From Geosiphon pyriformis (taxonomy: Eukaryota; Glomeromycota; Glomeromycetes; Archaeosporales; Geosiphonaceae), in NCBI GenBank assembly GCA_016748015.1, contig JAAOMT010000590.1, positions 63,107 to 127,106 on the forward strand: 64,000 bases of DNA, written 5' to 3'. The notes under the pieces are model-generated. The model worked only from the letters and a program-made list of their open reading frames with translations, was not told the DNA's origin and searched no databases. A program made the translations under genes and the position numbers. Below are positions 21,791-31,995 of this stretch, one piece after another. Each line of letters begins with the position of its first letter. Within the stretch, counting starts at the first letter, position 1.

Positions 21791-22550
21791 AATTATCTTA
21801 CCAACAAAAATGTGCCATACAAATAGACTGAAGAACAACAAAAAGCTTTTAACACTCTCAAAACAAAATTGACAACAGCTCTAGTTCTTACTTATCCAGA
21901 CTTTAACAAACAGTTCTAACAAGCACCAATGCTTTACACATAGTCTTTGGTGCCATCTTATCACAATTAGATAAAAACAGCCAAAAGCAAATTATTGCCT
22001 ATGTCAGTAGAACACTCAAACCAACAGAACTCAAATATGGCTTAACTGAATTGGAAACAGCTATAGTCATTTGGGCTCTTAAACACTTTCAACAATACTT
22101 GAAAAATAAAAAAGAATTTGACATCATAACTGACACTATTGGCCTCAAATGGCTCAATAAAAAGAAAACAGAACAAAATGCCAAACAGTCTCGATGGAAT
22201 GATTTTCTAGTAGACTACAAATATATAATACATCACAAACCAAGAAAACTACACACCAATGTTGACAGTCTTTCAAAAATAAAACAAGATTAATACTAAC
22301 ACCAACATCAACAAAGTACCAACAAACCTAACAGTTAAACAAACAACAAAATTAACAACAATAAATTTAGAAAACTACAACAATATCAAAAACTATTTGG
22401 AGATTCTTACCATGCCAGAAAATTGGTCTTCAAGTGAAAAACATTGTTTACAACACCAATCAAAACAATATTTTATACACCCCAACAAAATTTATTATAA
22501 AAATTGCAGAAATCCAAACCAATTACTTAAATTGATACAAGAGCATGACA
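21791..22550 (+). pseudogene. Element B RNase H and cut-off connector to integrase
   Basis: ALHIVFGAILSQLDKNSQ at about 21940 is followed by IIAYVSRTLKPTELKYGLTE and TAIVIWALKHFQQYLKNKK. The section DIITDTIGLKWLNKKK (about 22120) and PRKLHTNVDSLSKIKQD end the RNase H at 22293. A connector with YFIHPNKIYYKNCRNPNQLL (about 22470-22530) leads to where the integrase HHCC finger should begin. It is instead joined to LTR sequence at 22550. Ribonuclease H would remove the RNA template. Confidence 0.8.
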
Positions 22551-22996
22551 ACTAACGTTTTAAAATTAATTAGTTACCAATTTTACTAAACTATTAGTAA
22601 CTCCAGGCCTGAATAGAAAATGTTTTTCTTGAAAAAATTCTATTTCTTTTACATTTCTTTTATTTTTCTTTTCTTTTTTTATTATAATTATTTGGGTAGC
22701 CTATAGACAAGATTCCTGTAGAAGAGTTAACTTTCACAGCAAAGTAACTACACATTTTAGTGAGCTTCCAGACAAACAATTCTTGGAAATGAGTTGACAT
22801 TTATTACAACATAACTACATAAAGTAACTGGTATGGAATTGGCCATTCCACTTATAAACCCAGCAGTTCAAATTATAGAAGATAATTTAAAGATAAATTC
22901 AGTTATTAGAGGTTCAACTACTTCTAAAAAACGTGAATTTACAACAAACAGATATTAACAACATTCAAGAAAAGAGACTAAAAACCTCTGATAACA
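22551..22996 (+). repeat. Truncated right LTR of element B
   Basis: 446 bp matching 16199-16644 of the left LTR, ending ctctgataaca at 22996. The first 520 bp or so are missing together with the integrase gene, so the deletion junction is at about 22550. The next 4-mer acgt (22997-23000) is the right target copy. Confidence 0.92.
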
Positions 22997-23177
22997 ACGT
23001 TGAGAAAAAAATTTGACAGAATTGTAATTCTAGAAAGCTATTGAAATGCTATTGAATCTCTGTTTATTATACAAAAGACTCAACCAAAACCTTCAAATTA
23101 CTACCATCCCATATCAATTAAGCACCAAGTTATGAATTTGTTATTTGATTTGAAACCCCAAATAATTACCTGTAACA
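22997..23177 (+). repeat. Left LTR of element A, second part
   Basis: Resumes at tgagaaaaaaatttgac (compare 31797) and ends ccccaaataattacctgtaaca at 23177. Joined to 15002-15675 it gives one LTR of about 850 bp. Confidence 0.92.
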
Positions 23178-23240
23178 TTTGGTGCTCCTTGTGAGGTATA
23201 ATCCTACAGAGAACCAGCACCAGCAACAACCATTCCAAAA
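23178..23240 (+). promoter_or_regulatory. Primer-binding region with 43-nt inverted repeat (element A)
   Basis: After TT, TGGTGCT (23180-23186) pairs perfectly with AGCACCA (23216-23222). Inside, AGG/CCT can add inner pairs around a tataat loop. The 43-nt span is kept in C (38994-39036) and E (49968-50010). The left arm sits where the primer tRNA should bind, and the right arm mimics a tRNA-like ...CACCA sequence. This could hide, present or replace the primer. That idea is inference. Confidence 0.6.
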
Positions 23241-25290
23241 GTGGCAGAAACAAAAATAATAGAGACAAATCATTTAAGATTCACCAAATTTTTATTTCAA
23301 CAGTACAGCCAACAATTAGGATTAAGCAACAATCATTATCCAGTGGAATCAGCCTTTAATTTTTATGTAATGAGAGAATCAAAAATTTTTTAAGAGTACT
23401 AATTGATATTGAATCAGCAAAAGAAAATTTCTACACAGAATTAATTCAACATACCAGCTTATTATGAAATCATAGTTTTGCACCAATCATTAGGGAAATC
23501 AATCAAATCATTGAAAGATACATTCAACAACAATTTTCTATTACCTATACAGACAAAAGTAAAGAAAAGTTACAAATACCAGTAATAACACCAAAAGAAA
23601 TCCAAGTACCAAACTGGAAAAAACAAAAAATCAAATTCCCAACATACCCATCATATCACCACACACCCAGAAATACAATCAATATTTTATCAATAAATGT
23701 GTCCACATCAAACATGACATTAATATTTGGATGACTTCTATTTTAAAGTAAACAAAAGAAAGCAGAGTTATTAAGAACTTACAGCAATTATTTTGAGAGA
23801 TTTAAATTGTAATTACCAACATTATCAGGATTTCGATTGCTGCCACCTCCACCAGATTTCAGAACTTCAAGTCCTTGGAAAGTAACGGAATCAGAGGAAA
23901 AAGAAAACAAAGATCAGGAATTTAATTATCAAAACCCAATTCCAAAAAATCAAGAAATTGAAAACCCAAACAATTAAAACTCTGATTTAATTAATCAACT
24001 GAACTTACCTCCAGAAATTGTCATTGATTAGCCACCTATTGAACCAATTCAGCAATTACTTCTACAACAACAACAACAACAACTCTAACCACTACCACAA
24101 CAACAATAACAAATAGCATATGCACCAATTGCCAAGATTGAAAAATTTACTGGCAAAGAGGATAACACTCAGATATGGTTAAACAACATTGAAAAAGCCA
24201 TTGCAGCCAATAGATGAAATAATGCCAGAGCTATGCAAACTATTCTCTACTTTCTTCAGAATATTACTGACTTCTGGTATCAAAGTTTGGCCAATAAACT
24301 TCAGGATTTCAATGCATTCAAGCTTGCATTCCTATCATATTTTAGCAACAATAATAGTATTAATCATCTAGCAAATACCTTTACCACTATTAAACAAGGA
24401 AAAAGTAAAACAGTCACTACTTACCTAGAATACTTTTATAAGAATTTGCATCAAATTCAGACAATTCAAGCTGATTATTTTACAGCACCACAAATCCTAA
24501 ATCAATTCATTAGAGGCCTGTACAGTAGCATCCTCTAATCATGCCAGAGATTTTGAAGCAGCTGAACTTAAAGTCAACTATGCCCAAGCTGTAAACTTAG
24601 TAATGAACAGATCATCTGACCTAGATTCCAAGCTAAAGCAATTCAACAACTCCATTAATCAGAAATTAGAGAGATACTTAGCTAACAATTAAGCCATTTA
24701 TTAACTTCTACAATGACAAAATAATCAGAGAAATGCGAATCATTTTCAAAATCAATTACATCCATCATCCTCAACCAATCAATAATAGCAGTAGAAAATG
24801 CATGTATGTCACTACTGTGGTAAACAAAGACATTTGCAATTTGAATGTCCCAAATGGTTAAGTAATCAATAATTGAGTAATCAGTATTAAAACTCTGATC
24901 ACCAATCCCAAACTCAGAATCACATTAGCAATCAATTACAAGAACAGTACTAATATCAACCATCTTACACTCAAGTGATTCAGCCAATATATTAAGCACC
25001 AATGATGCAGCAATTATAATTATCTCCAATATATCAACCAGCAACACCTGTAATTTATCAACCACTACAGCCACAAGTAATATATCAACTGCAGTAAATT
25101 TAAACACTGCTACACAATTCAACTTTGATGTTACATGGAAACCAAAGACTAAGATTCATTCAACAAAACTGGAGATCAGTGATAATTGTTCATCAACCAA
25201 TCTCCAATTCATTTACTCAATAATCAGGATCATGCTAGTGAAGTTTAAGAACCAGATACACCCAAAATCTGAGTTTTCAGAACTATTTAA
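23241..25290 (+). pseudogene. Element A gag (matrix-like N-terminus, capsid, CCHC knuckle)
   Basis: The frame opens without ATG at GTG 23241 (VAETKIIETNHLRFTKFLFQ). A Gln-rich stretch (about 24055-24115) precedes the capsid: IAKIEKFTGKEDNTQIWLNN (24130 on), then the open frame 24233-24538 with NITDFWYQSLANKLQDFNAF and QILNQFIRGLYSSIL. The zinc knuckle CHYCGKQRHLQFEC (CX2CX4HX4C) is at 24807-24848. A Gln/Pro/Tyr-rich tail leads to the protease. Many TAG, TGA or TAA replace Gln and Trp. The N-terminal block is shared with C and E but not B. Confidence 0.8.
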
Positions 25291-25880
25291 GTCTTCTGGT
25301 TACCCCAGAAGACGCCACATTTAACGACTTAGAAATCAAACAAAAACAGCCACCCACTAGCAACATATTACCAGCAATCATCACCAACAATGAATCCTTA
25401 GCAGTCATTTTTTCATTCAAATTTGAAAAGCCATCAAAAACACTTTTATTCAGTAGAGCCACCCTCAAAAAAAAACCCATCATGGCCATGTATATTGATG
25501 TCAAAATTGATAGCCACTCTATCAAACTCATATTAGATAGTAAGTCAGCAGACAGCATTATCACATGACAACTTATAAACCAATTAGATCACCAAGTTGA
25601 TCGAACTGCCAGCACCAGAATAATAACAGCTAATGAAGTGACTAAAACTTCTATTGGTGAAATCGCCAACTTACCTATTGAAATCAATAGCATCATAGTA
25701 CCCATTAAAGTTCTTGTAATGAAAGCAACTTAGTATCAAGCACTCATTGACAACAACTGGTTGTTTAAGACCAATGTAACACTCGACTGAAACATGCAAG
25801 AGCTTCAACTGAGCCAGAACGGTCAACACACATGTGTACCAGCCATGTGTGGCCACTTCAAAAATACCACCATGCCAGCA
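25291..25880 (+). pseudogene. Element A retropepsin, active site mutated
   Basis: LVTPEDATFN-type lead-in (about 25295), then FSRATLKKKPIMAMYIDVKI and SIKLILDSKSADSIIT. The active-site triad is Asp-Ser-Lys at 25536-25544: the Asp is kept but the Gly has become Lys by G-to-A changes. The C-terminal half is VPIKVLVMKAT, YQALIDNNWLFKTNVTLD, ELQLSQNGQHTCVPAMCGHF. TAG and TGA stops stand at Gln and Trp positions (25730, 25787). Confidence 0.83.
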
Positions 25881-27060
25881 TTTCTTATTGAATTTGAGAA
25901 AGAAAAAAAAAACTCACTTGAGAAGCTTATTAAGTTTTATGGGCTGATAAAGACCACAATAAGTTACTACTGATTTTGACTTGGAATGATAATGGGAAGA
26001 AAAAGCAAAAAGAAAAGAAGCCTGCCTAAAATACAAACTACATATCATAAAATAACAGTAATTATAATAAACTAATGACAAATTAGAAGTGGAATGAGAA
26101 TAAAAAAGCAAAAAAAAAGCAAAAAAAAAAGAGCTAATATCACCTACTGTCACAATATATACTCTCTACACCACAATTGTCCAACTATCATAAACCAAAA
26201 CTAGTATGTGTCAATTGTGACAAAAAATTGTCATCAATGGGCACATGTTGTAATGACAATAAGGAATACTCTACAGCAACAAAATTTTACTGTTGTCTAT
26301 ACATTATAGAATGCTTTGGACGACCAAAATAAGTTGAAAAATGGGACAACAAATCATGTCTTGCATGTAAAACTATTTTGTCCAATGAACAAATATGGAA
26401 TAACATTCTAAAACATGAAGGAACATGTGATGAAATGTGTCAGTATACAATACTAATCAATGACTGGGTATGCAAAGGAACTCCAATCAATGCCACATGA
26501 AAAAGAGCATTGTAATAACTAAAAAAATATTTCTATAATAAGCACAAGATATAAAGAATAGTGAGTGCAAAGACAGAAGGTGCTACAACCAGCGAGTTGC
26601 TAAAAATTAAAAACAATTTGTTAACTCTTTCTGAACCTAAATACATTCAAACATTTGACATTTTTGGCAACATTAAAGACAATCTTAAAAAATTCCACAA
26701 GCACTATCAACACTTAGCACTGACTAGAGAAGAGCAAAAACAACAGCTAAAAGAGTTGAATACCAAACTATGCCAACATTGTTTAATTCCCAGTGATTTT
26801 GAATATTGTGATAATTGTAATCTTATCTACAATCCACTACTACATATGATTTACATGATTCCTAAAGAGAAAAAACCAATCAATAGCTGCACATTAGAAT
26901 TGAAATCAATTTTTGATCTTAATTCAAATTTCAACAACAATGACAACAAAAACACCAGTTTCAGCTTTGCTCAATATGGCAATGAAAATAACAACAATTT
27001 GGACTCTGATTTAAACTCCAAAATATTTATCGCACTCTCTGATCTCACTAAGGAGCAAGA
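25881..27060 (+). pseudogene. Element A cysteine-rich modules
   Basis: First module, about 26197-26470: LVCVNCDKKLSSMGTCC, FYCCLYIIECFGRP, KSCLACKTILSNEQIW, then GTCDEMCQYTILINDWV. A linker with ATTSELLKIKNNLLTLSEPK (26579 on) forms a long open frame (to 27070). The second module is LCQHCLIPSDFEYCDNCNLI at about 26766-26825, a clean CX2C-X10-CX2C pair. An acidic, Asn/Ser/Asp-rich spacer (26900-27050) connects to dUTPase. A role in nucleic-acid or protein binding is inferred from the metal-ligand pattern only. Confidence 0.72.
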
Positions 27061-27880
27061 ACTAAAATGATTCAGCAATAATGATGAAAGTATCATGCCA
27101 GAATGCACACATAATATGAATGTAAAGTTTGATTTGAGATATCCAAGAAATGAAGCCATAAAATTAGAACCATATTTGCATATATGTATTGATTTGTAAA
27201 TAGTATTAGAGATTCCAGCAACAATAATGGTTCAATTAGCATTAAGAAATAGTCTAGCAAAAAGAGAAATCAACATTAGAGGAGAAATAATTAACACAGA
27301 ATACATAAAAAATATCATTATTATGCTACAAAACAATTCGGAAAAAACCTATACAATAGAACAAAATGAAAAAATAGCACAGGCAATATTTTTGTCTTTG
27401 ATTAAAATAGCTCAGTTAATATTAGTGAAAAACAGAGAAAAGTTAGGAATAATAGCAAAAGGGATAAAGAGATTTGGATCAACAAGTAGAATAGACATAT
27501 CAGTTAATATGATAGAGAAAAAAATTGTTAACAAGAAAGAAATTATCTCCACCTATCAATTAATTTTCATTCCACCATATAACTAGTACATGTTAGTCAT
27601 AGAAAAAAAAATAAAAGACCAGATTCAAATTTTTGAAGCAGAAGCAATACTGTGTGAATCAAGAAAGATTGGATTAGTCAATCTATACATATCAGCCAAA
27701 AACCACAGTCACATCAAAATTTCTATTTATAATAACACTAGAAATGTTATTATAATACCTGAAAAAACTATTATCAGATACTTAAGCACGGAACTTAAAG
27801 ACCAACCACCAAGCACCATTTCAAATTTTCTACAACTGTATAGATATGTGAATATCATATCACAGACAAAATAAATGCTA
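27061..27880 (+). pseudogene. Element A dUTPase domain and linker
   Basis: Motif 1 is VKFDLRYP (about 27121), motif 2 LALRNSLAK (about 27235), motif 3 GEIINTEYIKNI (about 27281, Asp to Asn), motif 4 EQNEKIAQAIFLSL (about 27358) and motif 5 IKRFGSTSR (about 27463). Motif 2 Ser to Asn and motif 3 Asp to Asn predict loss of dUTP hydrolysis. The frame then runs through a beta-rich linker (YISAKNHSHIKISIYNNTRN, about 27689) that precedes RT. Only a few stops interrupt it. Confidence 0.85.
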
Positions 27881-28680
27881 TTTGCTTCAACCAGAACAAT
27901 TGGACCAAATAAACATAAAAAACTTAAATCTACTCCAGCATATGCAACTCAAAATATTACTCAACAACTTCACCAATATTTTTGCAAGTGAAAATGAGTT
28001 TGGCAAAATGGACATAATCCAGCACCAGATCAAGACTGGAAATGCAATGCCAATCAAACAAAAAGTGTATTGAGTACTACCAGCCAGCCATAAGATTATT
28101 TGTCAAGAAATCAATTAGATGCTTAACAATGGGCTAATTCAGCCATCAATGAGCCCATGATCATTATCAATAGTACTAGTCTATAAGAAGAATAGAAAAA
28201 TTCACTTTTGTGTGGATTACCAAAAACTTAATAAAGTAATTAAAAGAGACAGCTACTCAACTCCAAAGATCTAAAAACTTTTTAATGTTTTTGGAGGAAA
28301 GAAATGGTTCTCAACTTTAGACTTAAACAATGTTTATTGGCAAGTAGTCATAAAACCAGAAGACATTCGATGATCATCTACATCATCTTTAACAAGTATT
28401 CAAAAGACTGAAAAGAACTGGATTAAAGCTGAATGCCATCAAATGCTTCTTTGGAAAAACTGAACTCAAATTTTTAGGACATGTTGTAAGTAAAAATAGT
28501 ATCAAAATGGTTTCAAATAAGGTTGAGATTATTAAAAACTTTTCAGTACCAAATAATCTCACAGAATTAAGAGCATTCTTAAGATTGGCTGGATACTACT
28601 GCTGCTTAATCAAAGACTTTTCCAAAATAACTCAACCATTACACCAACTTTAAACAAAGAACACCAAATACATATGAACT
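27881..28680 (+). pseudogene. Element A reverse transcriptase with internal deletion of the active site
   Basis: It starts LLNNFTNIFASENEFGKMDI, passes IHFCVDYQKLNKV (about 28200) and WFSTLDLNNVYWQVVIKPED (about 28306). At about 28366-28372 it jumps straight to DDHLHHL and AGLKLNA-like GLKLNAIKCFFGKTELKFLG (28425 on). Compared with C and E about 55-60 codons are lost, including the palm YLDD. RT activity is therefore impossible. The remainder, thumb side LTELRAFLRLAGYY, is well kept. Confidence 0.87.
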
Positions 28681-29160
28681 GAAACTCAGCAAAAAGCTTT
28701 TGACATATTAAGAAAAAAACTTATTCAAACTCCAGTATTAATTTATTCAGATTATAACAAACCATTTATCATTACTACTGATGCATTAGACCAAGCATTA
28801 GGAGCAGTATTATCACAAAAAAAACCAGATAGAAGAAAACATCCAGTAGCATATGCCAGCCAAAGCTTAATGTCAGCCAAAAAAAACTATAGAACACCAG
28901 CACTGGAACACTTAGCAATTTATTGGGCTGTCATGAAATAGAAGAAATACTTAAGCCAGAAATTTGAAGTGCACACAGATCACAAAAGATTGACTTCAAT
29001 CTAGAAACAAGAATTTGGAGACAATCAACATACAAGATAAAAAATAGCACTTTCACTATATACTTTTACAGTACACTATAAAAAGAGAAAAAAAAACAAA
29101 AATGCTAACAGTTTGTCACAAATGAAACAAATCTGAACATTTTAACCCAAAAATATAACA
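28681..29160 (+). pseudogene. Element A RNase H
   Basis: TQQKAFDILRKKLIQTPVLI (about 28687), KPFIITTDALDQALGAVLSQ (about 28762, with the first Asp), HPVAYASQSLMSAKKNYRTP, LEHLAIYWAVMK and FEVHTDHKRLTSI (about 28964) give the usual RNase H pattern. Two stops replace Trp and Gln. It ends at NANSLSQMKQI near 29130. Confidence 0.82.
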
Positions 29161-30340
29161 AAATCCAAACAATTGAAAACAAAAATATAACAAAAGATAA
29201 ACACACAAAAATATCAACAACACTTGCATTATATAAATACTCAACAGTTCAAGGAGAAATTATCTTAAAAAGAATGAAACAACATAAAACAACAATCAAA
29301 ATATTTTATTCACCATCAAAATATATTGTACTAAAAGAACAAAAGAAATCCAGATCAACCAACCAGAGTAGTTACAGAGCCAGAAAAAGAGACAATATTA
29401 TTCAATATACACTCAGATCCAACAGCAGGATATTTTCATAAAGAAACAACCATAGAAAGAACCGGAAATAGATACTATTGGCCATCCATGTATTCAGACA
29501 TTATCCAATATGTTCAAAATTGTGATGCTTGTTAGAAAAGAGGAGAAACCAAACCAAGTGAACTATTGAAACTGATCAAAGTGAAACAACTATTTGATCA
29601 CATTGAAATTAACTTAGTCGGATCATTGATAATCACCAGTAGAAAAAACTGATATATTGCAGTAGTCATAGATTATCTTACTAAATGGCCAGAAGCAAAA
29701 GCCATTCAAAAAACAGATACAGAATTCATTGCTGAATTTGTTCACCAAGATCTAATTTGTTAACATGAATGTTCAAAAGAATTACTATCAGATCAAGGAA
29801 CTTACATTGTAAACAAAACATTAGCAGAATTAAGTCAAAGATTTGAAATCAAAAGACCATTGTTATTATTATACCATCTACAAACAAATAGTTTAGTTAA
29901 AAAATTCAATAAAACATTGTGTAAAGCAATTGCCAAGATTAGCCAAAAAAACCAGAATGAATGGAATTTGTTCATACCAACAGTACTATTTGCTTACTGA
30001 ACAATAAAACAAAATACCACACAAGTAATACCATTTGAATTAGTATATGGTAAAACAGCAATATTACCAGTTGAAATAGAAGTTAACAAATATCTAACTG
30101 AACCAATAATGAAAAAAAATTTCCAAAAAACACTATTGAGTAGAACATATGACTTAATAGAAACAAAGTACTCTTACATCATACCAAAATGAAAAAACAA
30201 TGGAATGGAAAATTCGACCCCAAATAAGATGGACCATTTCACATAGAAGAAATTCTTAGAAATAAAGCTTATAAATTAAAATGGGACAACAAAATCTTGG
30301 CCAAAACAGCACATGGTAATTGACTAAAACAATATTATCA
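29161..30340 (+). pseudogene. Element A integrase, catalytic residues mutated
   Basis: HHCC finger: NIHSDPTAGYFHKETTIERT, then YVQNCDAC (29400-29535). Core: HIEINLVGSL (about 29598; first catalytic Asp is Asn), YLTKWPEAKAIQ, ELLSDQGTYIVNKTLAELSQ (about 29780; second Asp kept) and LQTNSLVKKFNKTL (about 29880; the catalytic Glu position is Lys). FAYWTIKQ-like and FELVYGKTAILPVEIEVN follow. After DLIETK (about 30160) about 40 codons are missing relative to E, and reading resumes at KVLLHHTKMKKQW. Catalysis is not possible. Confidence 0.83.
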
Positions 30341-31150
30341 TACAGTATTATCATTCACCAATAATATTTCACAACTGGGAGTACAACAAATACTAGTCCA
30401 ACCAGATGAAATTCTATGAAATCTGAAACCAATCATAATCATTGGACCAAACATGTAAAATTGAACAATAAAAAGAATATATAAAAACATAGTAGACGCA
30501 ATGAAAAACAACAAAAAAATAGAAATTACCAATGACATTTATTCACTAGTACAACAACTCTTCTAATTGATTTGACAACAAAAAATGGAAATCACAATTA
30601 ATCAACAAACTATCAAATACACAAACACCAGAAAAAAACCATGGAATAAAGTAAGGAGAAAAACAGAAAACACTGTTAAAAAAATAATCACAAAAGTGAA
30701 ATTGATGATAAAAGCACAATTAGAAGTTACTCAATATCAAGAATTAATTATAGAAACTTGGAATTGGTGAATACAACAATTTCCAAAGAACTTTTGTTAC
30801 TTTTATTTGAGACAATACTTGAATATTCAGAATTTATACATGAATAAAACAAAACAATTATTCGATACAGCAATACTATAACAATTAGAACAATTTGTGA
30901 AAAAAAACAATTTGACCACACAAGCAAAAGCCATTTATTGACTACACACTGGATTTCAAGATTGACCAGAAATCTTATTCAACACAGAAATAAATACTGT
31001 TACAATTAACCAAATAGAAAAAATAATCAACACCTAATTTGAAGAATTACAGAACAAGATAACACAAGTAATTCTTAAAAAAGAAGTTCAAGAAATACTT
31101 AAAGACAAAGAATTAAAGTTAGAAGATTTAGAAAATTTTGATAGAGCTCA
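30341..31150 (+). pseudogene. Element A C-terminal extension after integrase
   Basis: About 260 residues beyond the usual integrase end: QILVQPDEIL, SLVQQLF, an open basic stretch 30585-30770 (MEITINQQTIKYTNTRKKPW, VRRKTENTVKKII), and a final Glu/Lys helix FEELQNKITQVILKK ending in FDRAQY just before the PPT. The same extension is in C (about 12800-13600) and E (about 39990-40800). I do not recognise the fold, and no chromodomain signature is clear. Confidence 0.6.
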
Positions 31151-31170
31151 ATATTAAAAGAAGTGAATAA

Positions 31171-31991
31171 TGTTACTCATAGAAATTAGCCAATCAGAAA
31201 TAGACATAGTAAATGTGAAATTCCAGAATTTTTCTCAAAGAAATTGCAGGATTCCAAGAATTTCAGAATTTTTATATAAGGAATTACAGGATTTCAGAAT
31301 TCCAAGATTTCTCTTAAAGAAATTGCAGGATTCCAGAAATTCTAGAATTTCTGGTGTGAAAAATTAAGAAATTGAAAAATCTCAATTATGTATATATAGT
31401 GATAGCAGTAAAAGTAGAAAAAACAGACCTCTGAATTTAGATTTAATCTAAGCAATCTTCCAACTTAATAAATAATTATTTACTATTTCAAATCCACACT
31501 TCACTATCAACTCTCATGTTGATAGTAATTGATACTTAACAACACTAGAACAATAGCTCTTGATCATGGCTATTAACAGGATACTAACATATAATTGCTT
31601 TGGTTTATTTCTTTATTTTTTTTATTTTATTTTTTTTCTTTGATTTTATTGTTGTATACTAATCAATTGAAAATTAAGTGCTGAATTATTGATGTCAAAA
31701 ATAGTCTGATAAAAGACCCCAAAGAAAAAATATAGAATTGAGAATTTAAGAATAACTTACCAGAAAGGCATTTTTGTCAGATTACTGGCCACCACACTGA
31801 GAAAAAAATTTAATAGAATTGTGATTTCAAGAAGCTACTAAAACATTTTTGAATCTCTGTTCATTATACAAAAGACTTAACCAAAACCTTTAGATTGATA
31901 AAATTTTCAGATTACCACCATCTTATATTAATTAAGCACCAAGTTATGGATTTGTTATTTGATTTGAGACCCCAAATAATCACTTATAATA
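31171..31991 (+). repeat. Right LTR of element A
   Basis: TGTTACTCATAGAAATTAGC to cacttataata, 821 bp. CCAAT block at about 31186, palindromic cassette 31205-31380, TATA-like tatgtatatatag at about 31388, pyrimidine tract about 31598-31650. Target copy ttat follows (31992-31995). Confidence 0.93.
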
Positions 31992-31995
31992 TTAT

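Larger units (their letters stand above)
15676..22996 (+). mobile_element. Ty3/Gypsy retrotransposon B (plus), nested in the LTR of A; integrase deleted
   Basis: Left LTR 15676-16644, internal 16645-22550, truncated right LTR 22551-22996. The internal part carries gag, protease, cysteine module, dUTPase, RT and RNase H. Just after RNase H the reading runs directly into the middle of the LTR (aactaacgttttaaaat, matching left-LTR position about 16199). One deletion therefore took the integrase, the PPT and the first 520 bp or so of the 3' LTR. The flanking 4-mers are acac (15672-15675) and acgt (22997-23000), a mutated duplication. B differs from A, C and E in LTR sequence and gag but shares the pol plan. 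It keeps more intact motifs than the others. Confidence 0.9.
15002..31991 (+). mobile_element. Ty3/Gypsy retrotransposon A (plus), inserted into C and carrying B
   Basis: LTR to LTR: left LTR 15002-15675 plus 22997-23177 (split by B), internal 23178-31170, right LTR 31171-31991. A 4-bp target duplication TTAT flanks it (14998-15001 and 31992-31995). The flanking sequence joins exactly into the RNase H end of element C when compared with the same place in E (about 42170-42230). Internal order is gag, protease, cysteine modules, dUTPase, RT, RNase H, integrase, extension. It has lost the RT core by an internal deletion and about 40 codons after integrase. The two LTRs differ visibly (the right one lacks about 25 bp near its start), so the insertion is old. 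Confidence 0.92.

Noticed and set aside
8350-31170. TGA at conserved Trp positions as evidence for codon reassignment
   Set aside because: TAA and TAG also replace Trp and Gln at conserved sites, and the host genes at 4030 and 5868 show no internal TGA. Mutation decay explains it.
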